Of a stretch of 45,777 bases of DNA, positions 10,547-19,137 are shown piece by piece. The DNA lies in NCBI RefSeq assembly GCF_023266035.1, contig NZ_JAHFRY010000018.1:1-45777 (forward strand). The letters are read 5' to 3'. Made by a program: the position numbers and the translations under genes. The notes below the pieces were generated by a model, which saw only the letters and a program-made list of their open reading frames with translations, did no database searches and was not told the origin of the DNA. This DNA comes from Nevskia sp. Its GTDB lineage: Bacteria > Pseudomonadota > Gammaproteobacteria > Nevskiales > Nevskiaceae. Position 1 is the first letter of the stretch, and each line of letters opens with the position of its first letter.

Positions 10547-11005
10547 ATGATCGACACCAAGCACATCGGTCGGCAGCTCGCGACCACTTTTTTCGAAGTG
10601 GAGAAGGGGCGCTTGCGCTTCTTCGCCAAGGCCACTGGAGAGACCCGGCCTGAATACATCGACGAGGCCGCGGCCAAGGCTGCGGGGTATCGCAGCCTGC
10701 CGGTGCCGCCCACCTTCCTGATGGGGGCGGACCTGGACGCGGGCATCATGTTCACGCTGCTCGATGAGCTGGGCGTGCCCATCGGCAACATCCTGCACGG
10801 CGAACAGAGCTTCACCTACCACGCGCAGGTCTGCGCCGGCGACGTACTGAAAGTGGAGTCGCGCATCGCCGACATCTACCACAAGAAAGGCGGCGCACTG
10901 GAATTCATCGTGAAGGACTCGGTCATCACCGACCTGAACGGTGTGAAGGTCATGGAGGCCCGCAGCGTCATCGTGGCCCGCAACCCCAAGGAGAAGTCGG
11001 CATGA
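10547..11005 (+). CDS. MaoC-like dehydratase, N-terminal (FAS1-DH-like) non-catalytic-type hot-dog subunit
   Basis: 152 aa; 'ATGETRPEYIDEAAAKAAGYRSLPVPPTFLMG', 'LHGEQSFTYHAQVCAGDVL'; 4-bp overlap with next MaoC gene. Confidence 0.85.
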   Translation: MIDTKHIGRQLATTFFEVEKGRLRFFAKATGETRPEYIDEAAAKAAGYRSLPVPPTFLMGADLDAGIMFTLLDELGVPIGNILHGEQSFTYHAQVCAGDVLKVESRIADIYHKKGGALEFIVKDSVITDLNGVKVMEARSVIVARNPKEKSA

Positions 11006-11421
11006 GCGTCCCAACATTCGATCAGGTCAAGGTCGGCGACGAACTCCCCGCGCTGAAGCTGCCGCGCGTCACGCGTACCACGCTAGCGCTGTTTGCGGGT
11101 GCGTCCGGTGACCACAACCCGGTCCACATTGATCTGGATTTCGCCAAGGCCGCAGGCATGCCGGACGTGTTCGCGCACGGCATGTTGCCGATGGCATACC
11201 TCGGCCGCTTCCTTACTAACTGGGCGCCTCAGACGCAGCTCCGGCAATACGCGGTGCGCTTCTCGGCCATCACGCCGATCGGCGCCAAGCTGACCTGCGG
11301 CGGCAAGGTGGTGGAGAAGCTCGAACGCAACGGTGAACGGGTCGTGAAGCTGGAGATCGGCGTCGTTGACGACAAGGGGGAGCTCAAGCTCTCCGGCGAC
11401 GCGCTGGTCGCGCTGAAGTAA
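11002..11421 (+). CDS. MaoC-like (R)-enoyl-CoA hydratase, catalytic-type subunit
   Basis: 139 aa; hydratase-2 motif 'GASGDHNPVHIDLDFAKAAGMPDVFAHGML'. Confidence 0.9.
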   Translation: MSVPTFDQVKVGDELPALKLPRVTRTTLALFAGASGDHNPVHIDLDFAKAAGMPDVFAHGMLPMAYLGRFLTNWAPQTQLRQYAVRFSAITPIGAKLTCGGKVVEKLERNGERVVKLEIGVVDDKGELKLSGDALVALK

Positions 11422-11450
11422 TCACATTCAACACTCAGGAATCAGACTCC

Positions 11451-12275
11451 ATGAAACTCGCAGGCAAGGTTGCACTCGTCACCGGGTCGGGCCGCGGCAT
11501 CGGCCGTGAAATCGCTCTGAAGCTCGCATCGGAAGGGGCCAGTGTTGTCGTCAACGATCTCGATCCCGTTCCAGCGGAGGAAACCGTCGCGGCCATTGTC
11601 GCAATGGGTGGAAAAGCGGTGGCCTGTGCAGGCAGCGTGACTGAGAAGGGCTTCGCCGAACGCTTCGTCAATACCGCTATCGAGCAGCTAGGTGGCCTGG
11701 ACATCATCGTCAACAACGCTGGCTATACCTGGGACAACGTCATCCACAAGATGACCGACGAGCAGTGGCACGCGATCATTGACGTGCACGTCACCGCGCC
11801 GTTCCAGATCCTGCGTGCGGCTTCCGAGTATCTTAGGGTGCAGACCAAGAAGGAAGCGATGGAAGGCCGCGAGGTGTTCCGCAAGGTCGTCAACATCTCG
11901 TCGATTGCAGGCACCGGCGGCAATGCCGGCCAGGCCAATTACTCGGCCGGCAAGGCCGCAATCATCGGCCTGACCAAGGCCATGTCCAAGGAGTGGGGCC
12001 GCTACAAGGTCAACGTCAACTGCGTGGCCTTCGGCCTGATCAAGACGCGCTTGACCGAGGCGGCCGCCGGCACCGACGCCAGCATCGACGTCGAAGGCCG
12101 CAAGATCAAGGTCGGGGTCAATCCGGATCTGCTCAAGACCATGGAAGCCATGGTGCCTTTGGGTCGTGCGGGAACGCCGACTGAGGCAGCGGGTTCCGTT
12201 TACCTGTTCTGCATCCCGGAATCCGACTACGTCAGCGGCCAGGTGCTGATCTGCGGCGGTGGCTTCTCGATGTGA
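11451..12275 (+). CDS. Short-chain dehydrogenase/reductase (3-hydroxyacyl-CoA/ketoacyl reductase-like)
   Basis: 274 aa; 'VTGSGRGIGREIA', 'NNAG', 'YSAGKAAI' SDR motifs. Confidence 0.92.
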   Translation: MKLAGKVALVTGSGRGIGREIALKLASEGASVVVNDLDPVPAEETVAAIVAMGGKAVACAGSVTEKGFAERFVNTAIEQLGGLDIIVNNAGYTWDNVIHKMTDEQWHAIIDVHVTAPFQILRAASEYLRVQTKKEAMEGREVFRKVVNISSIAGTGGNAGQANYSAGKAAIIGLTKAMSKEWGRYKVNVNCVAFGLIKTRLTEAAAGTDASIDVEGRKIKVGVNPDLLKTMEAMVPLGRAGTPTEAAGSVYLFCIPESDYVSGQVLICGGGFSM

Positions 12276-12283
12276 GCGCGACC

Positions 12284-13435
12284 ATGAAAAAGGCAGAATC
12301 GCCATGGATGAACGAGGAACTGACGCTATTCCGCGATAACGTCCGCAAGTTCATCGCTGCGGAAATCACGCCACACGAGGAGCAGTGGGCCGAACGGCAG
12401 TACGTGGACCGCGATCTCTGGCACAAGGCCGGTGCGGCAGGGCTGCTGTGCACGGATGTGGCCGAGGAATACGGTGGCGCCGGCGGCACGTTCGCGCACG
12501 AGGCGGTGATCCTCGAGGAACAGGCCTATGCCGGCAACACGGCTTGGGCCAAGGGCGTGCATGAAATCGTCACGCACTACATTGTTGGCTGCGCCACGCC
12601 AGAGCAGAAGAAGCGCTGGCTGCCAAAGCTGGCGTCGGGTGAAATGGTCGGCGCCATCGCCATGACCGAGCCCGGCACCGGTTCGGATCTGCAGGCGGTA
12701 CGCACGCGCGCCGAGCGGGACGGCGACAGCTATCTCATCAACGGCTCCAAGACCTTCATCTCCAATGGCCATCATTGCGGGCTGCTGATCATCGTCTGCA
12801 AAACGGATCTGTCTGCAGGTGCCAAGGGTATCTCCCTGATCGCGGCCGAAAATCCGACGGAGCTACCAGGCTACAAACGTGGCCGACTGCTGCACAAGAT
12901 CGGCCAGAAGGGTCAGGACACTGCAGAGCTGTTTTTCGAGAACCTGCGGGTGCCGGCAGAAAACCTGCTGGGCGGACGCGAGGGCCAGGGCTTCTACCAA
13001 CTCATGAATCAGTTGCCCCGCGAGCGCCTGATCATCGGCGTCGGCGCCATCGCTGCGGCGGAAGCGGCGATGCATCACACGCTGGACTACGTCCGTCAGC
13101 GCAAGGCTTTTGGCAAGACCCTGCTGGAATTCCAGAACACGCGCTTCAAGCTGGCAGAGCGACAGACCGAACTCACCATCGGCCGGGTGTTCATCGACCA
13201 CTGTATTCAGAAATTGCTGGATGGCAAGCTCGATGCGGCGACCGCCTCGATGGCCAAGTGGTGGGGTACGCAGAAGCAGTGCGAGATCGTCGACGAATGC
13301 CTGCAGTTCTTCGGCGGTTTCGGCTACATGACCGAGTATCCGATCGCACGCATGTACCAGGATGCACGCGTACAGAAGATCTACGGCGGCACCAACGAAA
13401 TTATGAAAGAACTGATCGCTCGGTCGCTGGAATAA
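12284..13435 (+). CDS. Acyl-CoA dehydrogenase
   Basis: ORF 12272..13435; likely start MKKAESPWMNEELTLFRDNVRKF at 12284 (12272 also possible); 'AMTEPGTGSDLQAVRTRAERDGDSYLINGSKTFISNG', 'YGGTNEIMKELIARSL'. Confidence 0.93.
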   Translation: MKKAESPWMNEELTLFRDNVRKFIAAEITPHEEQWAERQYVDRDLWHKAGAAGLLCTDVAEEYGGAGGTFAHEAVILEEQAYAGNTAWAKGVHEIVTHYIVGCATPEQKKRWLPKLASGEMVGAIAMTEPGTGSDLQAVRTRAERDGDSYLINGSKTFISNGHHCGLLIIVCKTDLSAGAKGISLIAAENPTELPGYKRGRLLHKIGQKGQDTAELFFENLRVPAENLLGGREGQGFYQLMNQLPRERLIIGVGAIAAAEAAMHHTLDYVRQRKAFGKTLLEFQNTRFKLAERQTELTIGRVFIDHCIQKLLDGKLDAATASMAKWWGTQKQCEIVDECLQFFGGFGYMTEYPIARMYQDARVQKIYGGTNEIMKELIARSLE

Positions 13436-13472
13436 GCCCGACCAATTCACCACCTTGGCCCTCACCAAAACG

Positions 13473-14087
13473 ATGCGTAATTTTTACGAACGCAACATCC
13501 TGCCCTCGATGATTGACGTGATGTGCGGTATGCCGATGTTCGAGCGCCATCGTCAGCGTCTGGTACCGCAGGCCTCGGGGCGGGTGCTGGAAATCGGGAT
13601 CGGTACTGGACGCAATATCGCCCATTACCGTCCAGAACAGATCCAATGCCTGTGCGCTGTTGATCCCGGCCTTCATCGCAAGGCTCGGAGACGGGCACGC
13701 AAGCGTGGAATGGAGATCCTAGAAGTACCGTTGACGGCCGAGAAGATTCCTGTCGCCGATGCCAGCTTCGATTGTGTGGTCTGCACTTTCAGCCTGTGCA
13801 CGATCTCCGACCCTAACGCAGCGCTGTCCGAAATGCGTCGCTTGCTTGCCCCCGGCGGCAGGATGCTGTTTGCCGAACACGGTTCAGCGCCTGAAGCCTG
13901 GGTGCGTCGCTGGCAGGAAGGGATCACCCCGTATTGGAAGCTGATCGGGGGCGGCTGCCACCTCAATCGCAACATTCCTGCACTGATCGAGAGATCCGGC
14001 TTCCGCATCGAGGGACTGAAGGCCGGTTATGAACGTGGGCCACGCGTACTCAGTTACCTCTATTCCGGGACCGCTGTGCCCCGCTGA
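13473..14087 (+). CDS. Class I SAM-dependent methyltransferase
   Basis: 'VLEIGIGTGRNIAHYRPEQ' and 'FDCVVCTFSLCTISDPNAALSEMRRLLAPGGRMLFAEHG'; ATG at 13473 preferred over TTG at 13455. Confidence 0.88.
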   Translation: MRNFYERNILPSMIDVMCGMPMFERHRQRLVPQASGRVLEIGIGTGRNIAHYRPEQIQCLCAVDPGLHRKARRRARKRGMEILEVPLTAEKIPVADASFDCVVCTFSLCTISDPNAALSEMRRLLAPGGRMLFAEHGSAPEAWVRRWQEGITPYWKLIGGGCHLNRNIPALIERSGFRIEGLKAGYERGPRVLSYLYSGTAVPR

Positions 14088-14105
14088 TACTTCCGATCAT
14101 TCCCC

Positions 14106-14999
14106 TTGGCACACGACCCTATTGCACCCGCTACTCTCAAGCCCATTCAACTCCTGGGGCTGAACGGCCTTCGTCTGGCCGGCGAGTCAGCCGGCAACCC
14201 GACGCATGTGCCGGTGGTTCTCCTGCATGGCGGAGGACAAACTCGCCATGCATGGGCGAGCACGGCGATCCGGCTGGCTGAAGCCGGCTATTACGCCCTG
14301 GCCTACGACGCTCGTGGACATGGTGACAGCGCCTGGTCAGAGTGCGGTGATTACAGCCCCGAAGCGCTGATTGGCGACCTGCGCGCGGTCACCTCCAGGC
14401 TGAGTGCGCGACCCATCCTGGTCGGCGCATCGATGGGCGGACTCACTTTGATGGTGGCTCTCGGCGAGGCTGAAGAGGACTATGCGAGGGCGCTGGTGCT
14501 GGTGGACATCGCCGCCCGTCTCGAGGCGAGCGGCGTGGCACGCGTACTCGAGTTCATGCGAGCGCACACGTCCGGCTTCGCCACTCTCGACGAGGCGGTG
14601 GACGCGGTCGCCGCCTACAACCCGCACCGGCCCCGCCCGCGCGGCACCGAGGGCCTGCGCAAGAACCTCCGACACCGCGACGGGCGCTGGTACTGGCACT
14701 GGGACCCGCGCTTCCTTGACCATGCCACGCGCACGCAGGCCGGTGAAGCGCTGATTCAGCAAGAGCGCCGCGAGAATGCTGCGAGGCGTATCCGCGTTCC
14801 GACCCTGCTGGTGCGTGGCGGCAGCAGTGACGTGGTCAGCCCAGCAGGTGCTCGCGCCCTGCAGGAATTGATTCCGCACGCGGAACTGGCCGATGTCGCA
14901 GAGGCAGGCCACATGGTGGCCGGGGACCGCAACGATCTGTTCAGCGAGGCAGTGATCGCATTCCTGCATTGCCATGCCCCCCCGCACCAGAGTGCCTGA
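14106..14999 (+). CDS. Alpha/beta hydrolase
   Basis: 297 aa; 'VVLLHGGGQTRHAW', nucleophile elbow 'LVGASMGGLTLM', C-terminal 'AEAGHMVAGDRNDLF'. TTG start inferred by the track. Confidence 0.88.
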   Translation: MAHDPIAPATLKPIQLLGLNGLRLAGESAGNPTHVPVVLLHGGGQTRHAWASTAIRLAEAGYYALAYDARGHGDSAWSECGDYSPEALIGDLRAVTSRLSARPILVGASMGGLTLMVALGEAEEDYARALVLVDIAARLEASGVARVLEFMRAHTSGFATLDEAVDAVAAYNPHRPRPRGTEGLRKNLRHRDGRWYWHWDPRFLDHATRTQAGEALIQQERRENAARRIRVPTLLVRGGSSDVVSPAGARALQELIPHAELADVAEAGHMVAGDRNDLFSEAVIAFLHCHAPPHQSA

Positions 15000-15405
15000 T
15001 GTCTACCCTGATCTATCCCGCAGCGTTTTACGTCCTGTACATCTTCGCTCTGTTCCTGAGCCTGATGGTGGTGCGCGTGCGCGCGGTGAAATCCGGCAAG
15101 GTGGCGATGGCCTATTTCGCGACGTATTCCGGCGAAGGTCCGCCGGAATGGACGTGGTGTTGGGCCGTCATTACGACAACCAGTTCCAGGTGCCCCTGCT
15201 CTTCCTGCTCACCTGCAGCGTGCTCATGCACGCCGGCGTGCAGGATGGATTGACACAGGGGCTTGCCTGGCTGTTTGTAGCCTCGAGGCTCGCGCATTCA
15301 TGGGTGCACTTGCGCGGCAATGTTGTCGTGAGACGCCTGCAGGCCTATGCGCTGGGCTGGTTCACCATCGTTGCTCTTTGGATCCGACTGCTGCTGGCGG
15401 CCTAA
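15000..15405 (+). pseudogene. MAPEG family membrane protein with apparent frameshift near 15150
   Basis: N-terminal half MSTLIYPAAFYVLYIFALFLSLMVVRVRAVKSGKVAMAYFATYSGEGPPEW in one frame; C-terminal half DVVLGRHYDNQFQVPLLFLLTCSVLMHAGVQDGLTQGLAWLFVASRLAHSWVHLRGNVVVRRLQAYALGWF in another. Adding one G at the GG of 'aatGGacg' (15150-15151) restores one ORF. Confidence 0.75.
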
Positions 15406-15513
15406 ACCGACGAGCGCCTGCCACGGCGCTTCACGCCGCCTGGTGTGAAGCCGATCCGATACCGAATTGCGGTACCCAATTATCTCATCATCTCTATCTG
15501 AGGATATCTCCCC

Positions 15514-16671
15514 GTGGATCTTGATTTTTCACCAGAGGACCAGGCGTTCCGCGCCGAAATCCGCACCTGGATGCAGGCCAATGTTCCGCCGAAGGCTGGC
15601 CCAGAAATTGGCCTGCCGAACCACCGGGAAACGCAGGCCGCCTGGGAGCACAAGCTCGGCAAGAAAGGCTGGCTGGCCTGCAACTGGCCCGCTGAGTACG
15701 GCGGGCCAGGCTGGACCGCGACGCAGCGTTACATCTTCGATACCGAGCGGGCACTGGCCGGCGCCCCGCCGTTCAGCCCCTTCGGACTGATGATGCTGGG
15801 GCCGGTGCTGATGGCCTACGGCACGCCGGAACAGCAGTCACGCTACCTGCCGAAGATCGCCAGCGGCGAGGAATTCTGGTGTCAGGGCTATTCGGAACCA
15901 GGCTCCGGTTCCGATCTGGCCAGCCTGAAGACCCAGGCGGTTCGGCACGGTGACCGCTATGTCGTCAATGGCCAGAAGATCTGGACGACCCAGGCGCACT
16001 GGGCGAGCTACATGTTCTGTCTGTGTCGTACCAATACCGATGTGCCCAAGCAGCAAGGCATTTCCTTCCTGCTGATCGATATGCGTGCGCCGGGGATCGA
16101 GATCCGGCCTATCACCACCATTGATGGCGAGCACCATCTGAACGAAGTTTTTCTGACTGATGTTCAGGTGCCGGTTGGCAATCTGGTCGGCCAGGAAGGC
16201 CAGGGCTGGACCATTGCGAAGTACTTGCTCACTCACGAGCGAACGGGTTTGGCCGGAATCGCGGACAGCTACTTCCAGATCGGCGAACTGCATGGTGCCG
16301 TCAACCGCGATGCGAGCCTTGCTGATGACCCTCTGGTGCGACGGCGATTGGCGGCACTGGAGGTTGATCTTCTTGCGCTCGAATTCACCAATCTGCGCAC
16401 CTTGGACCGTGTTGCCCGAGGCGAGCCGCTGGGTGCAGGGTCATCAGGCCTCAAGATTCGCGGCAGCGAGCTGCAGCAGGCGATTTCTGAAGCACAGGTG
16501 GAACTCGGAGGGCTTTCGGCCTTGCCGTGGCTCGGCGAGGTGTCGACTGGAGACCCGGTATTCCGCACTGCAACCCAACGCTACAACTTTCTGCGCGCCT
16601 GCACCATCTACGGCGGCAGCACCGAAATCCAGAAGAACTTGCTTGCCAAGCTGCTGCTTGGCACTAATTGA
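15514..16671 (+). CDS. Acyl-CoA dehydrogenase (catalytic-type partner)
   Basis: 385 aa from GTG; 'GYSEPGSGSDLASLKTQAVRHGDRYVVNGQKIWTT', C-terminal 'TIYGGSTEIQKNLLAKLLLG'; upstream AGGA. Confidence 0.92.
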   Translation: MDLDFSPEDQAFRAEIRTWMQANVPPKAGPEIGLPNHRETQAAWEHKLGKKGWLACNWPAEYGGPGWTATQRYIFDTERALAGAPPFSPFGLMMLGPVLMAYGTPEQQSRYLPKIASGEEFWCQGYSEPGSGSDLASLKTQAVRHGDRYVVNGQKIWTTQAHWASYMFCLCRTNTDVPKQQGISFLLIDMRAPGIEIRPITTIDGEHHLNEVFLTDVQVPVGNLVGQEGQGWTIAKYLLTHERTGLAGIADSYFQIGELHGAVNRDASLADDPLVRRRLAALEVDLLALEFTNLRTLDRVARGEPLGAGSSGLKIRGSELQQAISEAQVELGGLSALPWLGEVSTGDPVFRTATQRYNFLRACTIYGGSTEIQKNLLAKLLLGTN

Positions 16672-16686
16672 GACGGAGGCGGAACA

Positions 16687-17826
16687 ATGGACTTTTCCCT
16701 TAACTCCGAGCAGCAGCTGCTGCAGGACAGTGCCAACAAGTTCGCGGTCAAGGGCTACGGATTCGATCGCTACCGGACGACGTTGAAGCTCGATGGACAC
16801 CTCGATCCAGCCGCCTGGGCTCAGATGGCAGAATTCGGCTGGCTCGCCCTTCCCCTGCCGGAATCCGCTGGCGGCCTCGGCGGCAGCAGCACCGACGTAA
16901 CCCTGGTTGCCGAAGCACTGGGTGCTGGCATGGTGCTGGAACCCTACGTCTCTGGTCTGGTGCTCCCGGGCAGGCTGCTGACCCTGGCCGGCAATGATCG
17001 GCAGCAGCAACGGTTGGAGGCGCTTGCGGCAGGCAACCTGCAATTGGCGGTTGGATGGGCTGAACCCGGCGACCGTCAGAATCCGGCTCACTGTGCAACC
17101 CGGGCGGTGGCGAAGGGCTCGGGCTACGTGATCAATGGCAGCAAGCTATGCGTGCTGAACGCCCCCAACGCGCAGGGCCTGATCATCAGTGCACGAACCT
17201 CGGGCAAGCCCGGCGACCACGGCGGGATCAGCCTGTTCGAGATCGACCCCGCAGCCCCGGGTGTCAGCCTCGTCCGCTACCCGCTTATGGGCGGAGGCTC
17301 GGCTGCGAACGTGATCATGGATGGGGCAAGTGTGTCCGCCGATGCTTTGCTGGGTTCAATCGGGGAAGGCTTTGAACTGCTGGATGACGCTCTCGACCAT
17401 GCAACAGTTGCTGCCTGCGCGCAGGCACTGGGGGCCATGCAGGCGCTGGTCGAACGTACCGCCGCGTACCTGCGGGTTCGCAAGCAGTTCGGGGTTCCAA
17501 TCGGTAGTTTCCAGGTGTTGCAGCATCGCTTGGTCGACATGTATGTCGACGTCGAACAGAGCCGTTCGATGGTGTTGATGGCTTCAGTGCGCGTCGGCAG
17601 CGCCAACGTGGCCGATCGCCGGCGAGCGGTTTCTGCGGCCAAGGCTTATCTTGGCCAGACGAGCAAATTCGTGGCGCAGCATGCCGTGCAGCTGCACGGC
17701 GGGATCGGTGTCACCGAAGAGCTTGACGTCGGCCATTACTTCCGCCAGCTCACTGCATTCGGGATCCTCTACGGCGATCGCGAGCGGCATCTTGACCGCT
17801 ACGCCAGCTTGCCGCGCGCGGCATGA
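16687..17826 (+). CDS. Acyl-CoA dehydrogenase-like subunit lacking the C-terminal GG(T/S)xEI motif
   Basis: 379 aa; ACAD fold segments 'RKQFGVPIGSFQVLQHRLVDMYVD', 'VQLHGGIGVTEELDVGHYFRQL'; no GG(T/S)(N/T)EI. Confidence 0.88.
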   Translation: MDFSLNSEQQLLQDSANKFAVKGYGFDRYRTTLKLDGHLDPAAWAQMAEFGWLALPLPESAGGLGGSSTDVTLVAEALGAGMVLEPYVSGLVLPGRLLTLAGNDRQQQRLEALAAGNLQLAVGWAEPGDRQNPAHCATRAVAKGSGYVINGSKLCVLNAPNAQGLIISARTSGKPGDHGGISLFEIDPAAPGVSLVRYPLMGGGSAANVIMDGASVSADALLGSIGEGFELLDDALDHATVAACAQALGAMQALVERTAAYLRVRKQFGVPIGSFQVLQHRLVDMYVDVEQSRSMVLMASVRVGSANVADRRRAVSAAKAYLGQTSKFVAQHAVQLHGGIGVTEELDVGHYFRQLTAFGILYGDRERHLDRYASLPRAA

Positions 17827-17845
17827 TTCCGGCACGAAGAAGGCA

Positions 17846-19003
17846 ATGATCATGATCCATGTCGCGCCACACCCTTTCCTGACCAACGATCACGACATCT
17901 ACCGCCAACAGCTGCGCCGTTTTGTGCAGCTGGATTGCGAGCCCAACATCGAGGCCTGGGAACAGGCAGGCGAGTTGCCCCGGTCCCTGCAGCGCAAGGC
18001 TGCAGAAGCCGGGGTGCTGGGCATCGGCTTCCCGGAGGAGTACGGCGGCAGCGGAGACAGTGATCCATTTTTCCAGTCGATCATGGCGGAGGAGCTGGCA
18101 CGGACCGGGTCCGGCGGGCTGATCGCCGCTCTCGTCAGCCATCGGATCGGCAGCCCGCCAATCGCAGTCCATGGCAGCGCAGACCAGAAGGAACGCTTTC
18201 TGCGCCCCGTGCTGGACGGCAGCAGGATCGCCGCGCTGGCAATCACCGAACCGGGAGGGGGCTCCGATGTCGCCAGCCTGCGGACCACTGCCCGGCGCGA
18301 TGGCGATCATTACATCGTCAACGGCTCCAAGACCTTCATCACGTCTGGAATGCGTGCCGACTACATCACGGTCGCCGTCCGTACCGGCGGCACCGGTATG
18401 GGAGGTATTTCGCTGCTGGTGGTGGAAGCGGGCACGCCAGGATTTTCCCGCAGCCCGCTTCAGAAAATGGGCTGGTGGTGCTCGGATACGGCGACACTGT
18501 ATTTCGATCAGTGCCGGGTGCCAGTAAGCAACCGTATCGGCGAAGAAGATCGCGGCTTCATGGCGATCATGGACAACTTCAACAACGAGCGTCTGATGCT
18601 GGCCGCTCAGGCCTGGGGTCTGGGTCAAGTCTGCTACGAGGAGTCACTGAACTATGCGCGCCAACGCCAGACGTTCGGCCAGCCGCTCATCGTCCGTCAA
18701 GTGATCCGCCACAAGCTGGTCGACATGAAGATGCAACTCGACGCCATCAAGGCGCAGCTTGATCTGTTGTGTTGGCAGGTTCGAGAGGGCCACATGCCCG
18801 TCGCGGAAATCTGTCTGCTGAAGAACCTGTCGACGTCGGCACTCGAACAGATTGCCGGCGAAGCAGTGCAGATCTTCGGTGGTGCCGGCTATCTGCGTGG
18901 GACAAAGGTGGAACGCATATTTCTCGAGACCAAGGTGATGTCGATCGGCGGCGGTGCCAGCGAGATCATGAAGGATCTGGCTTCACGTCAGCTTGCCTAC
19001 TGA
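17846..19003 (+). CDS. Acyl-CoA dehydrogenase
   Basis: Track ORF 17651..19003 overlaps the previous ACAD; ATG at 17846 (MIMIHVAPHPFLTNDHDIYRQQ) is the credible start; 'AITEPGGGSDVASLRTTARRDGDHYIVNGSKTFITSG', 'SIGGGASEIMKDLASRQL'. Confidence 0.92.
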   Translation: MIMIHVAPHPFLTNDHDIYRQQLRRFVQLDCEPNIEAWEQAGELPRSLQRKAAEAGVLGIGFPEEYGGSGDSDPFFQSIMAEELARTGSGGLIAALVSHRIGSPPIAVHGSADQKERFLRPVLDGSRIAALAITEPGGGSDVASLRTTARRDGDHYIVNGSKTFITSGMRADYITVAVRTGGTGMGGISLLVVEAGTPGFSRSPLQKMGWWCSDTATLYFDQCRVPVSNRIGEEDRGFMAIMDNFNNERLMLAAQAWGLGQVCYEESLNYARQRQTFGQPLIVRQVIRHKLVDMKMQLDAIKAQLDLLCWQVREGHMPVAEICLLKNLSTSALEQIAGEAVQIFGGAGYLRGTKVERIFLETKVMSIGGGASEIMKDLASRQLAY

Positions 19004-19137
19004 GGGCAATCGATTCGACCGAATGAAGCTCATGGCGCCAGTCACCACTTCTGTCCAACAGCTCCAGATGCCTCGCTCACCCTAAAGTCCGCACACGTTC
19101 AATTGGCGGTCACAATATAAACAGGAGGAGACAAAAA

